This document shows positions 1 through 8,154 of a stretch of 64,000 nucleotides of DNA, piece by piece. Origin of the DNA: Bacillota bacterium (GTDB taxonomy: Bacteria > Bacillota > Clostridia > Lachnospirales > Lachnospiraceae); the NCBI GenBank assembly GCA_023436225.1, contig JAEZKA010000076.1, positions 207,009 to 271,008 on the forward strand, read 5' to 3'. Under the pieces are notes generated by a model. That model saw only the letters and a list, made by a program, of their open reading frames with translations, searched no databases and was not told the origin of the DNA. A program made the translations under genes and the position numbers. Within the stretch, counting starts at the first letter, position 1. Every line of letters starts with the position of its first letter.

Positions 1-62
1 TCATTACAAATATTTTCTTCAATATAATCAATAACATTATCAAATGCTCTATTAATATCCAT
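1..62 (-). CDS. AraC-type regulator, N-terminal fragment cut by window edge
   Basis: Reading down from an ATG at 62 gives MDINRAFDNVIDYIEENICN before the window ends. A helix of the form 'RAIDYIEENL' at the very N-terminus is typical of the short AraC-family DNA-binding proteins that begin directly with the helix-turn-helix domain. A GAGGA ribosome site lies just upstream. Only 20 codons are visible, so the family call rests on a short stretch and is tentative. Confidence 0.45.
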   Translation of the reverse strand, partial: MDINRAFDNVIDYIEENICN

Positions 63-69
63 ATTATCC

Positions 70-260
70 TCACTGCTTGCCAGTAATTTCTCTTATGGCA
101 TGATAAACTTCCCAATTTTCAAGTATTTCTTTATAACCACCCTCAACCTTTCAATATGATTGCAAATATTTACTCCATTACATCATGCATAATGCCCATT
201 TTATGGTGCCTCTAAATAATCATAATATAATCTCCGGTTCTCACTGATTACTTCTTCCAT
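70..260 (-). pseudogene. decayed small gene remnant
   Basis: Three short coding-like pieces follow one another on the minus strand in different frames: one starting at 260 (MEEVISENRRLYYDYLEAP then stop at 201), one starting at 199 (MGIMHDVME), and one ending at 70 (KVEGGYKEILENWEVYHA followed by IREITGKQ and a stop). The start at 260 is preceded by GGTGGT. The pieces could be one small gene broken by frameshifts, or chance. No family is recognised. Confidence 0.3.
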
Positions 261-402
261 TATATACCACCCAAGTTTACTAATCAAACCTTTATACAAA
301 TTCCTACAGAAAAAAACGCACTCAGCAACAAATGCTAACGAGTGCGTACATTTCTAACCTATTCATTACTTATTTCTCTTTATATAGCAGACAGCACGTC
401 TG
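258..402 (-). repeat. diverged duplicate of the rlmCD 3' end, terminator and leader
   Basis: On the minus strand this segment encodes TCCLLYKEK-stop, then an ACGCACTC/GAGTGCGT hairpin, then GTTTGAT and GGTGGTATATAATG. The same order is found at 4502-4381, where the true rlmCD ends TVCLLYKVK-stop. Codon differences in the shared tail are mostly silent (TTA/CTA, AAG/AAA, AAG/AAA), which indicates a real coding relic rather than chance. The two copies bracket the XRE-GH5-IS21 segment. Confidence 0.6.
309..347 (-). terminator. rho-independent terminator after GH5
   Basis: Stem ACGCACTC (316-323) pairs with GAGTGCGT (340-347). On the minus strand it is followed by a run of U (A311-A316 on the plus strand). 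It lies 67 bases past the GH5 stop. Confidence 0.75.
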
Positions 403-413
403 GTTTTTCGCAT

Positions 414-1457
414 TTATTTTTTTAACTGTTCCATTACAAACATTCCCCATGCCGTCATTTCGTCCATTCCTTCATAAAACATTGGTGGTTCCCAGCCGTC
501 ATCATACCAACAGGCAATCCACCCCATATTATGTTTACCAATAAATTGAATTAATGGTTCTCCGTAACTCTCACCATTTCCCACCAAATAATTCTGCTCT
601 ACAAGTCCATCTTCTGAAGCATACCCCCATTCAGTAACTACAATAGGGAGCGTATCAGCGATCGACTCAAATTTTTGTTTCCAGTCAATTCTATTTGGAA
701 AAATATGAGCTGTGTATGCTATGTTTGCATCCTCCAATGGTTCATTTTCCCAACAGGATAAATCATATGAATAATCAATTCCACTAACAAGTATTAGTTG
801 ATTTGCTCCTGTTTTCCTAATTGTATCTACAAGAGAATTGGCATACTTTTTCCATACCTCTCCACTTATAGCTGCCGGTTCATTATATATTTCAAAAATA
901 GTATTTGGTACATCTTTAAAGTATGAAGCAACCATATTCCAAAACTCATTTGAAAAATTATAAGGATTAATTCCAACATCCACCATCTCAGAACCCATAC
1001 CTGTTTCTATATTTCCTATAAAATGCAAGTCAATAATAACATATTTATTATATTCTATTGCCCATGTTACTATCGGATCCAAATACCTCCAAAGATAATA
1101 TTCATCATCTGCCCACTCATTTGGATGCACTGGAATACGTATTACATTTCCACCAGACGCAAATACTTGTTCAAAATATTCTTGATTAAATTCATCTTCT
1201 ATATCTAATTTCTGAACTTCTGGTACCATTACACCTTTCAACAGTATCTGCTCTCCGGATTCATTAAATATTTTATTGTCTTTAACATAAAGAGCCTGCG
1301 CGTATTTATCTTTATTATCAACCTCAAATACTTCTTTCTTTGCAACAGGCAACGAAAGATTACCCTTTCCTAATAGGATAAGTCCAGCTATTATAATAAT
1401 TATTACACCAATAAAACATCCAAAACAAGTTAAAATAATCTTAGCAATTTTTTTCAC
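414..1457 (-). CDS. membrane-anchored glycoside hydrolase family 5 protein
   Basis: This 347-residue protein is a probable endoglucanase/mannanase-type GH5 enzyme held at the outer face of the membrane. Residues 8-30 are a hydrophobic anchor with no obvious cleavage site. The catalytic domain starts near residue 60. IYNEPA carries the acid/base Glu and VVTEWGYA the nucleophile Glu, both in the expected GH5 context, and IDLHF fits the conserved core strand. The start is a GTG with GGAGGAGATGA just upstream. It begins 10 bases after the XRE regulator stops, so the two are probably cotranscribed. Substrate cannot be told from sequence. It belongs to the accessory patch beside the IS21 element. 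Confidence 0.85.
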   Translation of the reverse strand: MKKIAKIILTCFGCFIGVIIIIIAGLILLGKGNLSLPVAKKEVFEVDNKDKYAQALYVKDNKIFNESGEQILLKGVMVPEVQKLDIEDEFNQEYFEQVFASGGNVIRIPVHPNEWADDEYYLWRYLDPIVTWAIEYNKYVIIDLHFIGNIETGMGSEMVDVGINPYNFSNEFWNMVASYFKDVPNTIFEIYNEPAAISGEVWKKYANSLVDTIRKTGANQLILVSGIDYSYDLSCWENEPLEDANIAYTAHIFPNRIDWKQKFESIADTLPIVVTEWGYASEDGLVEQNYLVGNGESYGEPLIQFIGKHNMGWIACWYDDGWEPPMFYEGMDEMTAWGMFVMEQLKK

Positions 1458-1467
1458 TCATCTCCTC

Positions 1468-1908
1468 CTATAATTTCAATACAAACCCTATAATCATAAT
1501 GGTGGTAAGTATTAGAGAAATAATTATTCCAATTATAGAAAGAAGCATCATCTTTCTGTTATGTATAGTTCTTATCTGATGAACCATTGAAAATATTCCT
1601 ACAGCAAATCCGAATATAGGTGGAAATGAAAGATAAGTTAATATAATTCCTAAAATATAGTTTTTCTTGACTTTATCGTTTTCTTGTGTCTGATTAATAT
1701 CCTTATTTTCAATTTCATCTTTTAACAAATAGTCGACTGAGCATGAAAACAATTTACTCATTCTGATTAATTTTTCAGTATCTGGGAATGAACTACAAGA
1801 TTCCCACTTTGATACAGACTGTCTTGAAACATTTAACAACTCTGCAAATTGCTCCTGTGTCAAATTATTTTCTTTTCTCATATTTACGATTTTTTCGCCA
1901 CATGTCAT
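1468..1908 (-). CDS. XRE-family regulator with C-terminal membrane segments
   Basis: The 146-residue protein has a Cro/C1-type helix-turn-helix at residues 4-60; LTQEQFAELLNVSRQSVSKWE is the recognition region and is followed by a region typical of this subgroup (KLFSCSVDYLL). Residues 84-145 contain two hydrophobic segments, so the DNA-binding domain is probably tethered to the inner face of the membrane. Similar membrane-tethered XRE proteins are common in Lachnospiraceae; their signals are mostly unknown. The start has a good AAGGAGA site. The GH5 gene follows at once and is the most likely target or partner. Confidence 0.85.
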   Translation of the reverse strand: MTCGEKIVNMRKENNLTQEQFAELLNVSRQSVSKWESCSSFPDTEKLIRMSKLFSCSVDYLLKDEIENKDINQTQENDKVKKNYILGIILTYLSFPPIFGFAVGIFSMVHQIRTIHNRKMMLLSIIGIIISLILTTIMIIGFVLKL

Positions 1909-2128
1909 ATTGTATCTCCTTAAAATTAGAATATAGATTAATTATATTTTTATCCGTATAATATACTATCAACTATATGTATCAATATGTAAACTTTCAG
2001 TTGCATTATATAATACATGTGAATGCTAATATAAAAGTGAGCCACTGCCTTGTGCTAGTCAAAAGGTGAGCCACTTTCGACAAATTCCCTGTATACTAAT
2101 CTTAAGATTAGGACAGGAGGGCGAAAAG

Positions 2129-3339
2129 GTGATTATTGACGTGGACATCACCAACAGATTAGAGAAATGACCACAAAGCAGCATATGTCTCAAAGAGCAG
2201 TTGCAAAAGCTCTTGGCATATCTCGCAATACCGTCAAGAAGTACTGTGACGGGAATAACGTTCCTTGGGAACGCAAGGATACCATTTATCTTAATGATGT
2301 AAAAACAAAAGTCAACCTGTTTTGTGCCAGACTATGCTTTAGCTGTAGTATATTTGTTATGGTGTTTATGCATCAAAATGAAGAATCCTTTCTCGAAGGG
2401 CAAAAAAGAGTTTTTGAATACTTTGGTGGTGTTCTCCATAAAGTTATCTTTGATAATGCTAAGGTTGCCGTAAAAGAAGGCTTTGGCAAGTATGCAGTAA
2501 TGCAGAATGCCTATAAAGCATTTAGTGCTCATTATACATTTAATGCTCTCTTTTGTAACGTTGCTAGTGGTAATGAAAAAGGATTAGTTGAAAACCTTGT
2601 AGGCTTTTCAAGAAGAAATTTTCTTGTTCCTGTTCCACATGTAGCTACTATTTCAGAATTAAATGTAAACTTATTGAATGGATGTAATGACTATAAAGCA
2701 CATCCTATTTCGGGAAGAGAAGGTACGGTTGGCCTACGTCTTCGTCAGGAAATGAGCTACTTTTATAGGCTTCCTAAATACTGCTTTGATACCAGTAAAA
2801 CTATTATCGCTAAAGTTAATGAGTATTCAACGGTTCGCTTTGACAAGAATAATTATTCTGTTCCTGCTTATATCATTGGTAAAGATGTAACGGTTAAGGC
2901 TTATGGTAATCACCTAGATATTCTTTTCAGTAACAAGATAGTAGCAACATACATTCGTCTTTATGGCAGTGGTAATTCAACAAGCTATACACTGGAGCAT
3001 TACATGCCGTTACTAGAAAGGAAACCTAGGTCTGTATTTAATGCCAAGCCAGTAAAACAGGTTATACAAAAAGATCTTCTTGAATGGGGAATGAAATTCC
3101 CAGATGCAAACAGGGATACTGTAAAGCTCTTTAGGCTCTGTCTTGATTATAGTGTAGAAAGAATAATAAACATCAAGAATCAGATACCCCATACCGTTCA
3201 ACCCACAATAGACCTTGTTCGAGGTTACCTAGATGGGCCGGTTTGTTCCAATGTCATACCCATATCAAATGAAGTAACGGTTGATGCAGTGGACTTATCA
3301 TCATACGATGAAAAATTCGGAATGGTGGTGAATAACTAA
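2129..3339 (+). pseudogene. istA: IS21-family transposase IstA, frameshifted and missing the first catalytic Asp
   Basis: The natural start looks like GTG 2129 (MIIDVDITNR), with GGAGG upstream. That frame stops at 2168, where one base appears lost; the neighbouring frame reads IREMTTKQHMSQRAVAKALG, the expected helix-turn-helix, and can start at ATG 2167, which overlaps the stop as ATGA. After NNVPWERK the protein jumps directly to DTIYLNDVKTKVNLFCARL. About 100 residues normally between these, including the DWGE motif with the first catalytic Asp, are absent. The second Asp (VIFDNAK) and the Glu (EKGLVEN) remain. At 390 residues it is shorter than the usual ~500. It should be inactive. Confidence 0.85.
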
Positions 3340-4082
3340 TGAGTGGAATCAATGTAACAAAAGAAACCATTGCACTTTATAGCAAGCAGTTAAAGCTACC
3401 CACATTTAATAATTATGATGATATAATACGACAGCTAGATAAAGATAAAAGCTATGCTGACTTCCTATTTGAATTAATAAAAGCAGAAGCATTGCAGCGG
3501 CAAGAAAACAATCAAAAGCGCCGAATTAAGGCTGCCAAATATCCGTATGTAAAAACAATCGACGAGTATGACTTAACTCGCTTGAAACATGTGAAAGAAC
3601 CATTTATATGGGAGCTGGCAGGTTGTGATTACATAGATAATAATCAAAATATCGTAATGATAGGTAATCCCGGAACCGGTAAGACTCATCTAGCTATTGG
3701 CCTAGGGATGAAAGCATGTATGAATGGTTTTACTGTAAAGTTCTATACAGCAGCTACTCTTGCATCAGAACTGGTTGAGGCAAGTGATTATAAACGGCTT
3801 ATTAAATTTGAGCGTCAGCTATGTGTTGACTTACTAATCATCGATGAATTGTCTTATCTGAGCTTCAATCGGCATCAATCAGACCTATTGTTTAAGGTAA
3901 TATCGGACCGTTCAGAAAAAGGTAGTATCATTATAACCACAAATCTAGAGTTTTCTAGATGGATCGAATTATTTGATAATCCCACCATGGTTTCGGCATT
4001 GGTAGATCGTATAACATTTCGGTCACATGTGCTAAATATGAACGGTGATTCTTATCGTAAGGACAACATAAAGCAACAATGA
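3339..4082 (+). CDS. istB: IS21-family helper ATPase IstB
   Basis: This 247-residue AAA+ ATPase helps IS21 transposase choose and capture target DNA. The Walker A motif GNPGTGKTH is at residues 109-117 and Walker B is LLIIDELSYL. The C-terminal DRITFRSHVLNMNGDSYR is the family signature. The start overlaps the istA stop (TAATGA), the usual coupling in this family. Length is normal and no damage is visible, so istB is intact although its partner is not. Confidence 0.9.
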   Translation: MSGINVTKETIALYSKQLKLPTFNNYDDIIRQLDKDKSYADFLFELIKAEALQRQENNQKRRIKAAKYPYVKTIDEYDLTRLKHVKEPFIWELAGCDYIDNNQNIVMIGNPGTGKTHLAIGLGMKACMNGFTVKFYTAATLASELVEASDYKRLIKFERQLCVDLLIIDELSYLSFNRHQSDLLFKVISDRSEKGSIIITTNLEFSRWIELFDNPTMVSALVDRITFRSHVLNMNGDSYRKDNIKQQ

Positions 4083-4252
4083 TAAATTTAGGGAAATAAA
4101 GGAGCACTCCCAAGTTTCCCTTCTTTTATAAATAGGGTGGTTCAAATATTCATTAGCACAAGAGCCAAAGTGGTATACTTTTTGATTTGCACAGGTGGCT
4201 CAAAAATTCACTAGCACCTGGCTCAAAAATTCATTGACATTCACATAATACA

Positions 4253-4383
4253 TTAATAATTACTTGCCATATTCTACAATCGTTCTCACCATAAGCAAAT
4301 ATTGAATAGGGTTGTTCAAGCTACTTATATTGCACTAAAAAATTATTATCAATAAAATCATATCTCGTTGTTATATTACTCAT
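4253..4383 (-). pseudogene. small gene remnant next to the IS21 target site
   Basis: From ATG 4383, after a GGTGGT site, the minus strand reads MSNITTRYDFIDNNFLVQYK then TAG at 4321. One frame over it continues LNNPIQYLLMVRTIVEYGK before a stop; in the original frame it runs on towards the IS end, and if the IS is removed in thought the frame crosses into 1950-2017. The leader before this start matches the one before the remnant at 260. It is either a decayed small gene or chance. No family is recognised. Confidence 0.25.
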
Positions 4384-4502
4384 TATATACCACCGTATTT
4401 TTCCAATCAAACATTACATATATTTTATAGAAAACGCACCCATCTCTGAGTGCGTCCATTCATACCTCTTTAATTTTTACTTCACCTTATATAACAGACA
4501 TA
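4381..4502 (-). repeat. rlmCD 3' end, terminator and leader (intact copy of the duplicated block)
   Basis: This is the counterpart of the degenerate block at 258-402. Shared landmarks in order on the minus strand are the codons for CLLYK, a GTGCGT-type terminator hairpin, GTTTGAT, and GGTGGTATATAATG. The last 14 bases (4381-4394 on the plus strand, 258-271 in the other copy) are identical. Confidence 0.6.
4429..4455 (-). terminator. terminator of rlmCD
   Basis: ACGCAC (4434-4439) pairs with GTGCGT (4450-4455), and on the minus strand a short U run follows. It sits 22 bases past the rlmCD stop. Confidence 0.6.
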
Positions 4503-5853
4503 CCGTCTCCACATGCACCGTCTCCGGGAACATATCCACCGCACATACCCTATCAACCTTATACCCCTTCGCCTGAAGTACCTCCAAATCCCTTACCAAT
4601 GACGTCGGTTTACAGGAGATATATACTAACTTCTCTACTCCAAAATCAATGATCTTATCCAGCGCCCTCGGATGAATTCCGTCTCTCGGGGGATCCAATA
4701 CGATGATGTCCGGCTTATCCTCCAATGAATCGATTACCTTTAACACATCACCGGCGATGAACTCACAATTAGTAAGCCCGTTCAGAGTAGCATTCTCCCT
4801 TGCAGCCTCTACTGCTTCCTCAACAATCTCTACTCCGGTTACCTTACCGGCAACTGGGGCGAGAAGCTGTGCGATTGTTCCGGTTCCGCTATATAAGTCA
4901 AAGATTCTTTTGTCCTTTGTCTCTCCTACATACTCTCTGACCTTCGAATATAATACTTCTGCTCCTAAGGAATTCGTCTGAAAGAAGGAGAAGGTTGATA
5001 TCTTGAAGCGGAGGCCCAGTAGCTCCTCATAGATATAGTCTCTGCCATAGAGCTGCACAATTCGGTCACTCTTTACTACATCTGCCTGGCTGTCATTATA
5101 GGTATGCAGGAAGCCAACAAGGGTTCCCTTTAGCTTCAGCTCCAGCAGCTGCTTTGATAACTCAGTGAAGACATCCTCACTCCCGGTGAATTCTTCTTCC
5201 TGAGTTGTTGTTATGATATTCACCAAAATCTCACCGGTCTTCACTGCCTTTCTCACCAGCAGATGACGAAGGTACCCCTTATGAGTCAGCTTATGAAAAT
5301 AACCCAAACCTAATTCCGTACAATATTTCAACACGCAGGTAAGGACTAAATTAAAATCTCTATCTACAATTGCACAGTCATCCGCAGTGATAATATCGTG
5401 AAAGCTTCCCTTCTTATGAAGACCAAGGGCAAGTGGACCTTCTTTATACTCATCACCAAAGGAGAACTCCATCTTATTACGGTAGCCCCATTCCACCGGA
5501 CTTCCGAGGATACCCTCGAACTCATATTCCTCGCATACCTGATCAACTAACCGCTTTACCTGGCATTTCTTCATCTCCAGCTGATTCTCATAGGACATGG
5601 TCTGGTAGCTGCAGCCTCCGCAGTTACCAAAGCTAGCACAGGCTCCTTCTCTTGTCTCCAGCGGGGATTTGCACACAACCTCCTTGAGATTACCTTCCGA
5701 CTTACCGCTTCTTATCTTACTCACAGCAAAATTGATTTTCTGACCTGGCATCGTATTCTTGACAACAACCCTCTCACCATCAAGCTCAACGATCCCTTTG
5801 TTTGGAAAATCCACTCTTGCCACTATACCTTCATATATCTGACCTTTTTTCAT
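4477..5853 (-). CDS. rlmCD: 23S rRNA (uracil-5-)-methyltransferase, RlmCD/RumA type
   Basis: The 458-residue enzyme makes 5-methyluridine in 23S rRNA; Gram-positive members often modify both U747 and U1939. A TRAM RNA-binding domain fills residues 1-60. An Fe-S cluster motif CASFGNCGGC lies near residue 72. The SAM-binding motif is DLYSGTGTIAQLL, the catalytic loop is DPPRDG, and the nucleophilic Cys is in YISCKPTSL near residue 412. The length is normal. In several streptococci the 3' end of rum-type genes is a known insertion point for integrative elements, which matters here because a second copy of this gene's tail lies 4 kb away. Confidence 0.93.
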   Translation of the reverse strand: MKKGQIYEGIVARVDFPNKGIVELDGERVVVKNTMPGQKINFAVSKIRSGKSEGNLKEVVCKSPLETREGACASFGNCGGCSYQTMSYENQLEMKKCQVKRLVDQVCEEYEFEGILGSPVEWGYRNKMEFSFGDEYKEGPLALGLHKKGSFHDIITADDCAIVDRDFNLVLTCVLKYCTELGLGYFHKLTHKGYLRHLLVRKAVKTGEILVNIITTTQEEEFTGSEDVFTELSKQLLELKLKGTLVGFLHTYNDSQADVVKSDRIVQLYGRDYIYEELLGLRFKISTFSFFQTNSLGAEVLYSKVREYVGETKDKRIFDLYSGTGTIAQLLAPVAGKVTGVEIVEEAVEAARENATLNGLTNCEFIAGDVLKVIDSLEDKPDIIVLDPPRDGIHPRALDKIIDFGVEKLVYISCKPTSLVRDLEVLQAKGYKVDRVCAVDMFPETVHVETVCLLYKVK

Positions 5854-5978
5854 CTATGCTTATGAGCCGCTCCCTTCTAAGCTTCCACCCTTCCACTCCT
5901 GATTGATTTATGCTTTTCATATTATATAAGCTCAGTGGAATTAATGGATAGACCGGGATGACTCTGCCTCCTTCACTA

Positions 5979-6023
5979 AAAAATATCTCATTTACCGTAT
6001 CATATTATAACGGTAAATGAGAT
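5979..6023 (-). terminator. terminator after the homocysteine methyltransferase
   Basis: ATCTCATTTACCGT and ACGGTAAATGAGAT form a near-perfect stem of about 13 bp. On the minus strand it is followed by ATATTTTTT. It sits just past the stop at 6030. Confidence 0.8.
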
Positions 6024-6029
6024 AAAAGT

Positions 6030-6962
6030 CTACCTTAGGTTCGATAATCGCTTAGCCAGCTCCTCCATGTGGAACTGATTGGTGCCACAACATCCACCGA
6101 AGATCTTGAGCTTATACTGATCACGTAGTTTGATCATTCCCTCTGCCAATTCAACTGGGTCTGATGTGATAATCTCACAGCAGCCATCCAGTTCCTCAGG
6201 TGATAGTGGAGACGCATTTGCTTGTATTCCTGTAAAATGTGTCCGCACAAGCTCCGTCTGATTGAACTCCTTCGATAATGCCATATCTAGATTAATTGGG
6301 TGAATACAATTCGCCATATAGGTCAAGGGTTTCATCTTTACGATGCTCTCCACCTCACCTATAGCATCATGAATGGTGGTTCCATCAATGAGTCTTCCGT
6401 CATTACGTACCATAAAGCTGATAATATAAGGAATTCCTGTATCTCCCATTGCCTGTGCCATACCGATAATCTCAGGCATCGCCGGCATGATTCCTGCATA
6501 TAGGAAATCTACCTGCTCTTTCGCAAACAGCTCTGCCTGCCAGGAATGAAATTCATAGGCTTCCTTTCCGGACAGCACCTCTGTAGCTTTATAAGCATCA
6601 CCCTTACAACCCATTAGCGCACCTACGAAGATATCCTTACGACTTTTATCCTCCCTCAGGCTTTTCAGTAAATTCACATTATCTCTTATAATTTCCTTCC
6701 CAAAGGAGGATCTCTCCACATTATACCGGTTCGCTCTTCTGGTCGGCGTCATCAGCATGATTGGGAAGTTATACTGATCTGCTATTCCTATATACTGCTC
6801 ATAGATTTCTTTCATAGCAGCTCTGGCTCTTTCCTCATAGACAAGACTAGCATTGGCTACAATGTGATCCGGATATACACCATACTCACCTCGCAGGCGC
6901 ACTCCCAGGGCTCCTTCAATCATAATCGTATTCCCGCTATCAAAGCACTCTCGTATATTCAT
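6030..6962 (-). CDS. homocysteine S-methyltransferase family protein
   Basis: The protein (about 310 residues) has the Pfam S-methyl_trans fold used to move a methyl group onto homocysteine through a zinc-bound thiolate. The three zinc ligands are recognisable as the Cys in NCIHP and the Cys pair in GGCCGTNQ near the C-terminus. The N-terminal MIEGALGVRL is the usual glycine-rich start. The best start is ATG 6962, nine bases after CAGGAG; an ATG at 6971 is too close to the site. It follows the coiled-coil gene by only 16-25 bases and probably shares its transcript. It could be a MmuM-like enzyme or a corrinoid-linked relative; the methyl donor is unknown. Confidence 0.8.
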   Translation of the reverse strand: MNIRECFDSGNTIMIEGALGVRLRGEYGVYPDHIVANASLVYEERARAAMKEIYEQYIGIADQYNFPIMLMTPTRRANRYNVERSSFGKEIIRDNVNLLKSLREDKSRKDIFVGALMGCKGDAYKATEVLSGKEAYEFHSWQAELFAKEQVDFLYAGIMPAMPEIIGMAQAMGDTGIPYIISFMVRNDGRLIDGTTIHDAIGEVESIVKMKPLTYMANCIHPINLDMALSKEFNQTELVRTHFTGIQANASPLSPEELDGCCEIITSDPVELAEGMIKLRDQYKLKIFGGCCGTNQFHMEELAKRLSNLR

Positions 6963-6987
6963 CTTTAGCATCTCCTGTTCTAGGTTG

Positions 6988-7926
6988 TTATGCCTTAATT
7001 ATCATCTCATTAATTTTTCTCTGAAGCTCTTCGATATGATTCTTTTCTATATTCTTCATACTGCTAAGCTTAGAGAGAACATTATTCACCTGGCTTCTCA
7101 CATTCTCAAAACTGTCCTTTGATTCAGTGATTCGAGATTGCATGCACCAATCGGCAATTAATCCATCAAAAAAGAAATCGGCAAACTTTCCAAATCCATC
7201 CGTCTCAAAATGAATATCATTCTGAATTCGGACATCGGCGAGCTCTGCTCGAAACTGAGACAGCTTCCTTTGAATCACATCCGCCTCTCCCTTCGCTTCA
7301 TCAATATGGGAATGCTTCATCAGATCGCTAACTAATCCACCGCCGAGCATATCCCAGGTTCCCCAACCTTTCGCACTGTCAAGGCTCTTAAGAGCACTAT
7401 CGATGTGGCTGATCACCGCTTTACCAGCACTTATAGCCTCATCAATCTCCGATTGGTTATTCCTTGCCCGGTTAAGCTCCTCTGTCAACTGTAAGATCTG
7501 CTCTCCCGTACCGGAATGAGAATTCAGCATATGCTCCCTTTTCTTGGTAAACAGGCTGTCATAGATCCGCTGACTATCTCTATACTTGGCGAATTCCTCC
7601 TCAAGAAGCTTAATCTGATGCCTAAGCTGTTCCAGCTCATCCTCTGCCTGGTTATATTTTAACTTAGCTGCAAGAGCCTCCTCTCGTTCCTTCTCCACCT
7701 GCTCTCCCAGCTTACCAAGAGCCGAATAGAAAAGATGTGTGAGACTCTTATTCTCAAGCTTATCAACATCTTCCTGCTCCTTCTCCAGTATATTCTTTAA
7801 TTCCTCTACCCTGTCCGTCAATACCTTCTGCTGCTCCCGTAGCTCTGTTAGCATAGCGCTTAATTTATTTCGGCGAAATACTTGCTGCTGTGCATCCTCT
7901 AATTGCTGATTAATCTCCTGATACAT
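6988..7926 (-). CDS. coiled-coil protein of unknown function
   Basis: The 312-residue soluble protein has heptad-rich coiled coils at about 1-70 and 75-160, then a central glycine-rich segment (MLGGGLVSDLMKH) and further helices to the C-terminus. No signal peptide or membrane segment is seen. A long helical hairpin with a GGGLVSD motif occurs in uncharacterised Firmicute proteins; I know no function for it. The start has GGAGGAAG at good spacing. It lies directly upstream of the methyltransferase and probably shares its transcript, but the pairing suggests no function. Confidence 0.75.
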   Translation of the reverse strand: MYQEINQQLEDAQQQVFRRNKLSAMLTELREQQKVLTDRVEELKNILEKEQEDVDKLENKSLTHLFYSALGKLGEQVEKEREEALAAKLKYNQAEDELEQLRHQIKLLEEEFAKYRDSQRIYDSLFTKKREHMLNSHSGTGEQILQLTEELNRARNNQSEIDEAISAGKAVISHIDSALKSLDSAKGWGTWDMLGGGLVSDLMKHSHIDEAKGEADVIQRKLSQFRAELADVRIQNDIHFETDGFGKFADFFFDGLIADWCMQSRITESKDSFENVRSQVNNVLSKLSSMKNIEKNHIEELQRKINEMIIKA

Positions 7927-8154
7927 ATTAATCTTCCTCCATTCTTAAAACCTGCAAACCTTGGTCTGATGGTGTCTTTTCATCTCCGGTCTGTAGCATT
8001 CTCAGATTTATCCAATTATCTCTACATTATATCATCCTATCCTGAGATATCAACTAATTTAATAGATATACACCAGACTCCCTCTATTATAATCATCATA
8101 CCGGTGAAAATCATTATAATCACCTTAAAAATCACATTCAGATCCCTTAAAATA

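Larger units (their letters stand above)
2018..4245 (+). mobile_element. IS21-family insertion sequence, internally deleted
   Basis: The element runs from TGTGAATG to CATTCACA, with TGAGCCA/TGGCTCA blocks repeated near each end, as expected for the multiple transposase-binding sites of IS21 elements. TAATACA occurs immediately outside both ends (2011-2017 and 4246-4252), giving a 7-bp target duplication; the flanking bases also match, so the duplication could be read as 7 to 9 bp. It carries istA (damaged) and istB (intact). With the target duplication kept and istA damaged, the deletion most likely followed insertion or the copy was moved in trans. Confidence 0.85.
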
